NCBI GenBank assembly: GCA_900315735.1 | Contig: ONAD01000004.1 | Location: 1-64,000, forward strand | Direction of reading: 5' to 3' | DNA: 64,000 bases | Source of the DNA: an uncultured Lachnospiraceae bacterium | GTDB lineage: Bacteria > Bacillota > Clostridia > Lachnospirales > Lachnospiraceae | Shown: piece by piece, positions 27,164-34,648 of the stretch | Layout of the letters: every line of letters starts with the position of its first letter | Numbering within the stretch: the stretch's first letter is position 1 | Program-made: the position numbers and the translations under genes | The notes under the pieces: generated by a model | The model's input: only the letters and a program-made list of their open reading frames with translations | Told to the model about the DNA's origin: nothing | Database searches by the model: none

Positions 27164-28387
27164 TTATATGTGCATGGTCATACATGCAGGCACAACAAGA
27201 ATGACCATAATCACCACCATCATCATTAGCATGGGAAACAATAATTTTGTTCCGGCTTCTTCCCCCAGACGCTGCGCCATGGTCTTTCGCTGGGTAAAAG
27301 CATCTTCCGATTCTTTTGCAAGAATCCTGCCGATTCCCACAGTTCCTTTCCTAAGATTCTGTGTCAGAATTGATGCAAACCTGCGATAGGATGCCAGTCC
27401 GCATCGTTCTCCAAAACGCTCATATGCCAGACTTTCCCCCACTCCATCTTCTAACTCTCTTTTCGTAAACAGCATTTCCTCATAACCTGCTCGCTTTTGT
27501 AATCTTTGATTCTTCCGCTTGCTCTCATAGGTATCTGTCAGCTTCTTCCATGCCTGACGCAATGACATGCCGGCTTCTAACAGTAACCCCAGACGGCTGA
27601 CAATTTCCGGATAATCCTTTACCAGTTCCTCTTCCCGGTGCTTTTTTGCATCCTGCTGTTCCTTTTTCTCACTCCATAGAATTACTACGGCAGCAAGTAT
27701 CCCAAGGAAGAGAAAAATAACCAACGGCTTCCCGGTTTCTTCTTTCCAGCTAAGTGCTACACCATCCATATTCTGCGGCAGCTCTACTTCTTTTTCTTCT
27801 GCATTTTGATTGTAAAGATATTGTTCAATCCTTTTTCCCAGACTGGTTTCGTTCTGATTTTCTGCCGGGTATAGGCAGATGGAAAAGGAATACTCTGCCT
27901 GATTTTTCCCATTGGATAAAATTGCAGTGGCAGTTACCATCTGTCCGGGAGATAAATTTTCTTCCTCTATATTTCCCTGTAAATCAATCCAGATATCCGG
28001 TTCTAACTTCCATTCCACAGAAATGAGACCATCTTTTACACTTTCGCATAATACCACCTGTCCGCTGACATGATCCGCCTGCTGCCCGTTTCGAAAGACT
28101 TCTTCTGCTTCTTTTTCTGCCTCCGGCAATATCTCTTTCCATTCCGCCGCTGTTAAGGTGCGTTCCTGTAGATTTAATACAATCTGCCCCTTTTTTCCAC
28201 TGTCTTCTTCTATGTAATTTAAGGCTTCCTGATAGTCTCCTTCTCCAGGCTCATTTCTTATCAAACGGTTCTCCTTAAAATGAGACTCCTGTTTTTGCAT
28301 CCACTCCGCAGCAACTCCCAATAAAATTGCTGCCAAAAGCACCAGAATTACCAGCTTTTTCTTTTGCCTCTTCTTTTGCTTTAACAT
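27164..28387 (-). CDS. tadC: TadC-like inner membrane platform protein
   Basis: 407 residues. Two membrane segments at the start and middle (KLVILVLLAAILLGV, LVIFLFLGILAAVVILW) flank an extracellular insert (about 45-210). A type II secretion F domain follows (KDYPEIVSRLGLLLEAGMSL, then LRKGTVGIGRIL), and the last residues are a membrane helix. With TadB it should form the platform moved by TadA. The ATG at 28387 has GGAGA 6 bases upstream and overlaps the tadB stop (ATGTTAA). An in-frame ATG at 28456 is inside tadB. The extracellular insert is not usual for TadC and is of unknown use. Confidence 0.85.
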   Translation of the reverse strand: MLKQKKRQKKKLVILVLLAAILLGVAAEWMQKQESHFKENRLIRNEPGEGDYQEALNYIEEDSGKKGQIVLNLQERTLTAAEWKEILPEAEKEAEEVFRNGQQADHVSGQVVLCESVKDGLISVEWKLEPDIWIDLQGNIEEENLSPGQMVTATAILSNGKNQAEYSFSICLYPAENQNETSLGKRIEQYLYNQNAEEKEVELPQNMDGVALSWKEETGKPLVIFLFLGILAAVVILWSEKKEQQDAKKHREEELVKDYPEIVSRLGLLLEAGMSLRQAWKKLTDTYESKRKNQRLQKRAGYEEMLFTKRELEDGVGESLAYERFGERCGLASYRRFASILTQNLRKGTVGIGRILAKESEDAFTQRKTMAQRLGEEAGTKLLFPMLMMMVVIMVILVVPACMTMHI

Positions 28388-29247
28388 ATACTTTCTCCAA
28401 TCCGTCTTACGATTTTTTCTGACCAGAGATATGCCAGTCCATAAAGCATAAGACACCCTGTCATAATCAGCACTCCTGCTACATTCCCATACAGTGCTTC
28501 TAAAAAGCTTCCCGACGTCACATTGACAAATGCCAGTATAAATAAAGGAATTACATTCATTACCTTCTGTTCCATCTTCCTTGCTGTCAATGCTGTCTCT
28601 ATGGTTTCCTGCAATTCCATACGGTCTGCCATCTGCCGTACCGTATTCCCCATAATTGCAGTAAAATCCCCGCCGCTTCGCTTGGCATAGGAAAAGATTC
28701 CTGCAAACTGCTCTACATCTTCTATCCGGCTTCGCTCTGCAAAATCCTCTAACAGCTGCTCCAATGGCGCATTACAGTCCATCTGGTGTATCATCTGACA
28801 CATTTCCACTGCCATATCACTTCCCATGCCATACTGCTGTATCACATCTTTTCTTGCTTCCCGCCATGCATTTTCGATGGAATACCCTGCCCGCATTGCT
28901 CCTGCCGCCGATAACAGTGCATCCTTAAACTGAATCTTCAAATTATTCTGACGCTGCATCTTCGCAGAATTCTTTTTGCTTCGAAGAAACAATGGATACA
29001 AACCAAAGCCTGCAAGAATTGCCAGAGTGGACTGATAAAACAGCCAGCCTATCAGCACATCTAGTAGCAGAAATTCTCCCAAATACAATAAAAACTGCTT
29101 TTTCTTAAAATGATATTTACAATAATCCGGCAGCCTGTAATTTTTCCCGGTAGAGAAGTTCCCCCTTCTTCTCCCAGGTTCCGCCGATGCTTCCCTGCTC
29201 TTCTTTTTCTCTGAACCGGAAGAGTTCGTGTAAACATACCCTGCCAT
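28381..29247 (-). CDS. tadB: TadB-like inner membrane platform protein
   Basis: 288 residues. A basic, low-complexity N-tail (residues 1-45) precedes membrane helices (FLLYLGEFLLLDVLIGWLF, LAILAGFGLYPLFL) and a type II secretion F domain (QFKDALLSAAGAMRAGYSIE, then FSYAKRSGGDFTAIMGNTV). Two C-terminal helices end the protein. The ATG has AAGGGGG 6 bases before it, although this puts the first 131 bases inside the end of tadA in another frame. If that start is not used, the N-tail would be missing. Confidence 0.88.
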   Translation of the reverse strand: MAGYVYTNSSGSEKKKSREASAEPGRRRGNFSTGKNYRLPDYCKYHFKKKQFLLYLGEFLLLDVLIGWLFYQSTLAILAGFGLYPLFLRSKKNSAKMQRQNNLKIQFKDALLSAAGAMRAGYSIENAWREARKDVIQQYGMGSDMAVEMCQMIHQMDCNAPLEQLLEDFAERSRIEDVEQFAGIFSYAKRSGGDFTAIMGNTVRQMADRMELQETIETALTARKMEQKVMNVIPLFILAFVNVTSGSFLEALYGNVAGVLIMTGCLMLYGLAYLWSEKIVRRIGESIC

Positions 29248-30331
29248 TTTCTACCCCCTTCACTTCTACAACCTGCAGTAATTTTCTGCTGCCATCCCGG
29301 ATTCTGCCAAGCTGTATGATAATATCAATGGCAGATGCTATCTGGCTCTGGATTGCCGCCAGAGGCATATCCATTCCCATCAGCACCATCGTCTCAAGGC
29401 GGCTTACCATATCCATTGCCGAATTGGCATGTCCGGTACTAAGGCTGCCTGAATGCCCGGTATTCATTGCCTGCAAAACATCCAGTGCTTCTGCTCCACG
29501 GCATTCCCCGACGATAATCCGGTTTGGCCGCATACGAAGTGCACTCTTTATCAAATCCCGGATGGTAATCTCCTCTGCTCCCGGAAGCTTGATATCCCGG
29601 CTCTCCAGACGCACCAGATTCGGAAGCCCCAATAGCTGTAACTCTGCCGAGTCTTCAATGGTAACAACACGTTCTTCTTTTGGAATAAATTCCGACAGGG
29701 CATTTAAAAATGTAGTCTTGCCGCTTCCTGTTCCTCCCGACACAAAAATGTTATAACCGGCACATACCAGACGCTTTAAAAAATCTGCCACTTCCCTTGA
29801 AATAGACCCCCATTCTATCAGCGTCTGCATCCGGACAGGTTCTTTGGGAAAACGACGGATAGACAACGCTGTTCCGTCTATGGCAATGGGTTTTAAGACA
29901 ATATTTACCCGGGAGCCATCCGGCAGTCTGGTATCTACAATAGGATGCAATTCATTTACCATCCGGTTACTACCTCCCGCAATCTGCTGTATAACATCCT
30001 GAAGCTTTTCTTCTGATGTAAAGTGTTTATCCCACTGATAAAGTCTCCCTGCCTTTTCATAAAAGATTCCTTTGGTGCCATTTACCATAATTTCTGTGAT
30101 GTCAGCATCCTCAATAAGCTCCTGCAAAATATCCAGCCTCCGCAGGGAATGGAAAATTTCCCGAATCATATTCTGCCGCATGGAAATACTCATAGGCATT
30201 CTATGACTGTCTTCTTCCAAAGTCTTTTGCACCAGTTCTAAAATTTCTTCATCTTCCATGGTTCTTGAAATGTCCATCCGTTCCATTACCTGATGCTTCA
30301 AGCGTTCCTTTAACTTCTCCTTTGTCTCCAT
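29117..30331 (-). CDS. tadA: TadA/CpaF secretion ATPase
   Basis: Hexameric ATPase that powers Flp pilus assembly. 404 residues. N-terminal domain with DADITEIMVNGTKGIFYEKA; then the Walker A FVSGGTGSGKTTFLNALS, Asp box VVTIEDSAELQLLG, Walker B RIIVGECRGAEALD and His box GHSGSLSTGHANSAMD. The start ATG at 30331 follows GGGGGAAAGG by 7 bases; the GTG at 30352 is rejected because it lies in front of that site. A run of six 12-bp repeats precedes the ribosome binding site. The C-terminus overlaps tadB by 131 bases. Confidence 0.95.
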   Translation of the reverse strand: METKEKLKERLKHQVMERMDISRTMEDEEILELVQKTLEEDSHRMPMSISMRQNMIREIFHSLRRLDILQELIEDADITEIMVNGTKGIFYEKAGRLYQWDKHFTSEEKLQDVIQQIAGGSNRMVNELHPIVDTRLPDGSRVNIVLKPIAIDGTALSIRRFPKEPVRMQTLIEWGSISREVADFLKRLVCAGYNIFVSGGTGSGKTTFLNALSEFIPKEERVVTIEDSAELQLLGLPNLVRLESRDIKLPGAEEITIRDLIKSALRMRPNRIIVGECRGAEALDVLQAMNTGHSGSLSTGHANSAMDMVSRLETMVLMGMDMPLAAIQSQIASAIDIIIQLGRIRDGSRKLLQVVEVKGVENGRVCLHELFRFREKEEQGSIGGTWEKKGELLYREKLQAAGLL

Positions 30332-30348
30332 CTGAATGCCTTTCCCCC

Positions 30349-30420
30349 ACACATCTTCTTACACATTTCCTTATGCACTTTCTTATGCACTTTCTTATCC
30401 ATTTCCTTATCTACTTCTTT
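30349..30420. repeat. Six 12-bp tandem repeats before tadA
   Basis: Six contiguous 12-mers, plus-strand consensus ATGCACTTTCTT (two exact copies at 30373-30396; the others differ at 2-5 bases). They fill the gap between the tadZ stop and the tadA ribosome binding site. Nothing in frame runs across them from tadZ. Slippage by one unit would move tadA by 12 bases and could tune its expression. Confidence 0.75.
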
Positions 30421-30421
30421 C

Positions 30422-31423
30422 CTAAGGCATTCCTTTTTCATTGCCTTCTTCTCTTTCCAGTTCCTGTGCTATCCACTCTTTAAGATAGCCTGCTGCCGCA
30501 ACCGGATTGCCGGAATTTTCATATCTTTCACCTGTCTGCAATCGTTCCGGAATCTTTATGATCTGAATCTTTTCTTTTCCTTCCTGTGACATAAGCTGTT
30601 GTTCTACTGTATCCATTCCATATTCCTGCTTTAAAAATGCATACACCCTGTCACACTCTTCCATAATTCTTCCTGTATCTGCAAGCTCCGGCTGTATCTC
30701 TAATATCACATAATCAAAGGACAATTCCTGCCAGATAATTTCTAAAAGCCTGTGATAATCCTGTGCTTTTACTTCACCCAACAAAACCGCCTGTTCTACC
30801 GGAACCATAATGCCAAGTTCACCCACAGAAGTAATTCCACTCATCACACTGGCACCCCCATTGGTACTTCCAAGCCGGAGCGACAATAAAACATCGGATA
30901 AATTATGGCTTTCTTCCATTTCCGGCAACCGCATTCCACAATATCCTCTGGTATTAATGTATAAAACTTTTCCCCGCTCTGCTAAAACCTGTGCCAGTGC
31001 CAGTCCTGCTAAGAGGGATACTCCATCATACCAGGGTGACAGCAGCCCGATGGTACTGCCCTTTTTGCTTCCTCTCAGACAGATTTCTGCAGGGTGCCCT
31101 GCCAGCAATGCATACATCTCCTGCAGGATAACATTGGCAGACTGGTACTTATAAATATGGGGCAGTGCTGCCTCTCTGGCTCCTACCCGTTCTTCTGCCA
31201 GACATACCATTTCCTCTTTTAACGGAAGCGTCTTTGCTTCCTTTAATAAGCCGGAATTCACCAGCCAGATATCCTTCTTCTCATGCTCTAAATCTGCCTC
31301 CACACTGTTCCAGTCCGTATATACTTCTGCCTTTGCCACATTTCCAGTCTCCAGCAGATATTCTGCCAGTTTATTTCCATAAGTACGGTCTGCATCACAG
31401 ACTGCAATTGATATTTGATTCAT
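30422..31423 (-). CDS. tadZ: TadZ/CpaE-like MinD-family protein
   Basis: 333 residues. The N-terminus (MNQISIAVCDADRTYGNKLA) is receiver-like without obvious phosphorylation residues beyond Asp; residues about 120-300 are a MinD/ParA-type domain in which the usual deviant Walker A is altered (SPWYDGVSLLAGLALAQVLA lacks KGGxGKT). DYVILEIQPELADTGRIMEE resembles the Walker B region. TadZ proteins place the pilus at a pole and often have degenerate ATP sites. The ATG at 31423 follows GGGGGTAATGTA and overlaps the preceding stop; the upstream frame to 31522 is rejected. First core Tad gene after the peptidase. Confidence 0.8.
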   Translation of the reverse strand: MNQISIAVCDADRTYGNKLAEYLLETGNVAKAEVYTDWNSVEADLEHEKKDIWLVNSGLLKEAKTLPLKEEMVCLAEERVGAREAALPHIYKYQSANVILQEMYALLAGHPAEICLRGSKKGSTIGLLSPWYDGVSLLAGLALAQVLAERGKVLYINTRGYCGMRLPEMEESHNLSDVLLSLRLGSTNGGASVMSGITSVGELGIMVPVEQAVLLGEVKAQDYHRLLEIIWQELSFDYVILEIQPELADTGRIMEECDRVYAFLKQEYGMDTVEQQLMSQEGKEKIQIIKIPERLQTGERYENSGNPVAAAGYLKEWIAQELEREEGNEKGMP

Positions 31424-31980
31424 TACATTACCCCCAATGTCAATAAATATCCGCCCAGCACCGCCGGTGCAAGATGCATGCAGGAGCTGTCCATACCTGT
31501 CTGCTCCCGGTATGGCACCCACTGTTTTTTCACCAGACTGTTCTGCATATAAGTTCTAAAATACAGTATGCGCTTTATTAATGTTCCCTGCCTTATCAGC
31601 CGGAACAATCCATATACTGCTGCCAAACATAAGGAAAAAATAATTGTGCGAAGCACGATAGAATAATCTGTCATGCATGATAGTGCCATAAAAAGCTTAA
31701 TATCTCCGGCGCCTAATGCATGTATTAAGAATAATAAATAGAATAGAATCACGGGAATTAACATCGTTACTGTTACCAGTAAGATTCCCTTTTCTCCTTC
31801 TCCCCGGATATGCGCTGCATATCCTATCATCACCCCCATGCCAGTCAGCCAGTTCGGTATCTTTGACTTCCATAAGTCAAAACAAACTGCCAGTCCAAGC
31901 ATGATTATCACCAGTATTGTTATAATTCCTTCCCCCTTCGCTGTAATCGCATTATACGATGTCCCCATAACCTTGTACAT
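31423..31980 (-). CDS. Prepilin peptidase, CpaA/TadV-like
   Basis: 185 residues. Aspartyl prepilin peptidase with the first catalytic Asp in LAVCFDLWKSKIPNW and the GxGD motif in LGAGDIKLFMALS. Membrane helices fill the rest; a soluble loop (about 135-165) precedes the last helix. Heads the Tad gene block; the stop overlaps the tadZ ATG by one base (TAATG). The start is less sure because no strong ribosome binding site precedes the ATG at 31980; the second ATG is at codon 5. Confidence 0.88.
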   Translation of the reverse strand: MYKVMGTSYNAITAKGEGIITILVIIMLGLAVCFDLWKSKIPNWLTGMGVMIGYAAHIRGEGEKGILLVTVTMLIPVILFYLLFLIHALGAGDIKLFMALSCMTDYSIVLRTIIFSLCLAAVYGLFRLIRQGTLIKRILYFRTYMQNSLVKKQWVPYREQTGMDSSCMHLAPAVLGGYLLTLGVM

Positions 31981-32024
31981 GTCGAATTGGGAAAGTTTTT
32001 TCTTTCGTCATATTCCACAAAATA

Positions 32025-32297
32025 TTACATCAGACGATATGCCATAATTCCATAAAGCAGGGTAAATCCTCCCGCTCCCAGCAGTCCCACCGTGGTAAGG
32101 CTCCATGGATTCAGTCCCACCATAATGTCTATGCCATTCTTAGAAAAAAGCTGGTTGCAAAAAACAATAGCTGCTGCTCCTACCGCCATCCGGACAACAA
32201 AATTTACAACAAGCTCTGCCTTCTGCTTTATAATTCCGATTAACAGAACCAACAGACAGATTCCTACGATTACTGCAATTCCTGTTTCCTTGCTCAT
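32025..32297 (-). CDS. BofA-family membrane protein (pro-sigma-K inhibitor-like)
   Basis: 90 residues, two to three membrane helices (IAVIVGICLLVLLIGII, VVNFVVRMAVGAAAIVFCNQ) and the family C-terminus with GLNPWSLTTVGLLGAGGF. BofA of Bacillus inhibits the SpoIVFB protease until sigma-K activation in the mother cell. Members in Clostridia often lack a known partner. Here it lies 44 bases before the Tad operon on the same strand and head-to-head with yaaL, its usual neighbour in Bacillus. Confidence 0.85.
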   Translation of the reverse strand: MSKETGIAVIVGICLLVLLIGIIKQKAELVVNFVVRMAVGAAAIVFCNQLFSKNGIDIMVGLNPWSLTTVGLLGAGGFTLLYGIMAYRLM

Positions 32298-32374
32298 GGT
32301 ACTACCTCAAACCCTTTTTGATTTCCATTTCCTTACCATTAACATATTTTTCTGCAAAAAAAATATTCCTTTTT

Positions 32375-32404
32375 TTGTATAGATTGGATTTTTCTGATTA
32401 TACT
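32375..32404 (+). promoter_or_regulatory. Promoter candidate for yaaL
   Basis: TTGTAT (32375-32380), 18-base spacer, TATACT (32399-32404) upstream of the plus-strand yaaL-like gene, inside the 140-base gap with bofA. Confidence 0.5.
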
Positions 32405-32437
32405 TAGTAAAAAGAGGATTTATTTTCCATAAAGAAA

Positions 32438-32704
32438 GTGGGGATCGTATTGTTTGGAATTGCAAAAAACACACCTGCGCCGGATGCCGGCTACCGCTTA
32501 CTTTTAGATGATTTAAACCGGACAAAGAATGATTTGGACTTCGCATATGCGAATTTTCAGAATGTTGTAGAACCGGATCTGATTGATGCCTATATTTATG
32601 AAGTAAATGCCATGCAGCTTAAATATAAATTTCTGCTGCGCCGCCTGAAACAGAAAACAGAGGATTCTTACGCGAAGAATCCTCTGGAAGTATCTGACTC
32701 CTGA
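32438..32704 (+). CDS. YaaL/DUF2508-family protein
   Basis: Up to 88 residues, helical and charged (LLLDDLNRTKNDLDFAYANF, VEPDLIDAYIYEVNAMQLKY, then FLLRRLKQKTED). These are the features of YaaL-type (DUF2508) proteins, which lie beside recR and bofA in many Firmicutes. The start may be GTG 32438 or, better, TTG 32450 (MFGIAKN), 6-7 bases after GTGGGG. Its last 37 bases overlap the 3' end of fliS on the other strand, inside a perfect hairpin. Function not known. Confidence 0.8.
   Translation: MGIVLFGIAKNTPAPDAGYRLLLDDLNRTKNDLDFAYANFQNVVEPDLIDAYIYEVNAMQLKYKFLLRRLKQKTEDSYAKNPLEVSDS
32659..32685. terminator. Hairpin inside overlapping 3' ends of yaaL and fliS
   Basis: AGAGGATTCTT and AAGAATCCTCT form a perfect 11-bp stem with a 5-base loop. 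It codes for protein on both strands and may end both convergent transcripts, although neither side has a clear U-run. Confidence 0.6.
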
Positions 32705-33144
32705 AAGTTTTCATTTAATTGTTCTTTTCCATACGTCATACCCGCATATACCTGCTGGGTATTGTGCATTAAGGGTTCTGAGGTATCCTGCTTTGCAACC
32801 TCGCAGAAAGCCTGATACAGACCGCTTAGAACTCTTTTTGCATGGGCAATGCCATCGCCGTTCTGCTGATACATACCACGCATCAGTTCTCTTCTGCAAT
32901 AGGAATACAGCGGATAGAGCTGTGTGGAAAGTTCATATTGAAAATTCAATGCCGCCTGAAGTTCTCCAATCACTGAATCTGCTTTCCGGACGGCTTCTTT
33001 GTATGCAGTAAAATCTTTTTCCTTCAGATTTTTTTCTGCTTCCTCAAGATAAGAAAAACAGATATCATATAAGACCACTACCAGTTCACTGCGGTTACTC
33101 TGGGTAATCCTTCTGGTAAAGTCCTGCTTTGTTCTACTATCCAT
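32668..33144 (-). CDS. fliS: Flagellin chaperone FliS
   Basis: 158 residues, all-helical chaperone that binds the C-terminus of flagellin and prevents early assembly. FTRRITQSNRSELVVVLYD, YLEEAEKNLKEKDF and AALNFQYELSTQLYPLYSYC match the family helices; the N-terminal part is longer than in Bacillus FliS (133 residues). It follows the flagellin gene by 15 bases, probably in one transcript. The stop lies in the hairpin shared with yaaL. Confidence 0.9.
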   Translation of the reverse strand: MDSRTKQDFTRRITQSNRSELVVVLYDICFSYLEEAEKNLKEKDFTAYKEAVRKADSVIGELQAALNFQYELSTQLYPLYSYCRRELMRGMYQQNGDGIAHAKRVLSGLYQAFCEVAKQDTSEPLMHNTQQVYAGMTYGKEQLNENFQESDTSRGFFA

Positions 33145-33159
33145 GACAGTCTCCTTTGA

Positions 33160-34548
33160 TTACTGAAGTAACTGTAATACCTGCTGTGGAATATCATTTG
33201 CCTGGGACAATACGGAAATTGCTGCCTGGGACAATACATTCTGCTGTGTATAATTGGTCATTTCCTCTGCCATATCTACGTCGGAAATACGGGAAAGTGC
33301 AGATGTCATATTCTCGCTGGTCTCATCAAGACTTCCTACGGTAGAATCCAGACGGTTCTCGCAGGCTCCGATTGCGGAACGTACGGAAGATACTCTTGCC
33401 AGTGCTTCGTCTAATGCAACGATTGCACGGTCTGCTCCGGTTACAGTTGTAACATCCAAATCATCCAGATATAAGGTCTCGGTATCAATCTCCGGAATAT
33501 CGACTTTAATGGTCTGGTTCTCATTGGCTCCTACCTGAAGGTCCATGGTTCCAATATCGGTAACTTCTAATTTTACAGTGCTTCCTGCTGCAAGTCCGCT
33601 CTTGGTAAGGAAAGACATTTCAAATCCGTCACGATCTGTAATGGTTACTTTATTGCCATCTACTGCTGCAGTTGCAGTGGTTGAAAATCCACTTCCTGCC
33701 GCATGAATATCTACTTCTGCATTGGTTCCGTAGGAAACTGCCGGTGTCATGGAATTAAATCCAAGCTGTGCTGCCAATGCTGCATCACTGATTGTGATTT
33801 CTACTTTGCCGGTCTCACCATATGCAGTGGATTCAAAGGAAAGCTTGCCGCCATCTGCTGTTACGGTAGTCTCTCCTAACTCGCCGGCTGTTCTGATTTT
33901 CTCAAAGACCTGCTCGTAGGTATCGGTTGCTTCTATTTCTACGGATGAACCGTTGATTTTCATTTTACCGGATGCTCCGATTGTTGCTGTCATATCGTTA
34001 AACGCAGCCATATCTGCATCTTTTGTTGCAGTTTCTGCTGCCTGATTGATGGTTATGGTATAATCTGCTGCGGTTACGTTACTGGATACTGCCATTCTGG
34101 TAGCATTGGTTCCATATACTCTTCGCTGGATGCTGCCATCCAGTAAGGATTTGGTATTGAACTCAGTGTCCTTGCTGACACGGTTAATTTCTTTCTTTAA
34201 TTCTTCTACTTCCTGCTGAATTGCTTTCTTATCATCCGGTGTATTGGAATCACTGGCTGCCTGTACGGAAAGCTCACGCATTCTCTGAATCAGGGAAGTC
34301 ACTTCATTTAAGGCTCCATCCGTTGTCTGTAATACGGAAATACCATCAGACGCATTCTGGGATGCCTGATCAAGTCCTTCAATCTGTAAATTTAATTTAT
34401 TGGAAATTGCCATACCTGCCGGATTATCTTTGGAATGATTAATCTTTAATCCGGAGGACAGACGCTCCATTGCCTCGGTTACTTTATTTTCTGTACGCAA
34501 TAACTGTTTATTTGTAATTACCGCTGACATGTTATGGTTTACTTTCAT
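33160..34548 (-). CDS. Flagellin
   Basis: Filament subunit, 462 residues. The conserved N-terminal D0/D1 part (about 1-140) has MKVNHNMSAVITNKQLLRT, then AMERLSSGLKINHSKDNPAG and QTTDGALNEVTSLIQRMREL; the C-terminal D1/D0 part (about 385-462) has RSAIGACENRLDSTVGSLDE and ends QANDIPQQVLQLLQ. The central variable region (about 145-380) is acidic and Thr/Ala-rich. A sigma-28 promoter and a CsrA-type hairpin lie upstream; fliS follows. Start codon has GAAAGGA about 10 bases upstream. Confidence 0.97.
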   Translation of the reverse strand: MKVNHNMSAVITNKQLLRTENKVTEAMERLSSGLKINHSKDNPAGMAISNKLNLQIEGLDQASQNASDGISVLQTTDGALNEVTSLIQRMRELSVQAASDSNTPDDKKAIQQEVEELKKEINRVSKDTEFNTKSLLDGSIQRRVYGTNATRMAVSSNVTAADYTITINQAAETATKDADMAAFNDMTATIGASGKMKINGSSVEIEATDTYEQVFEKIRTAGELGETTVTADGGKLSFESTAYGETGKVEITISDAALAAQLGFNSMTPAVSYGTNAEVDIHAAGSGFSTTATAAVDGNKVTITDRDGFEMSFLTKSGLAAGSTVKLEVTDIGTMDLQVGANENQTIKVDIPEIDTETLYLDDLDVTTVTGADRAIVALDEALARVSSVRSAIGACENRLDSTVGSLDETSENMTSALSRISDVDMAEEMTNYTQQNVLSQAAISVLSQANDIPQQVLQLLQ

Positions 34549-34578
34549 TTATCTTAATTCCTTTCTTCCATTCATGCT

Positions 34579-34590
34579 CGCATCCTTGCG
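34579..34590 (-). promoter_or_regulatory. CsrA-type hairpin in flagellin leader
   Basis: CGCAAGGATGCG on the minus strand: a perfect 4-bp stem with AGGA in the loop, close to the CsrA consensus ACARGGAUG. It lies about 30 bases upstream of the start codon, and the ribosome binding site (AAAGGA) holds a second GGA. This is the arrangement by which CsrA represses hag in Bacillus. csrA is not in the window. Confidence 0.55.
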
Positions 34591-34621
34591 GTCTATCGAC
34601 GTTCCATGTCTTATGTATTCT

Positions 34622-34648
34622 ATATCGGACTACCCTTCTAAGGACTTA
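34622..34648 (-). promoter_or_regulatory. Sigma-28 promoter of flagellin gene
   Basis: TAAGTCC (34648-34642), exactly 11 bases, then GTCCGATAT (34630-34622), against the flagellar consensus TAAAGTTT-N11-GCCGATAA. The -35 box lies in the last codons of the upstream gene. Confidence 0.65.

Noticed and set aside
30349-30420. CRISPR-like array
   Set aside because: Twelve-base contiguous units without spacers are a minisatellite, not a CRISPR array; no cas genes are present.
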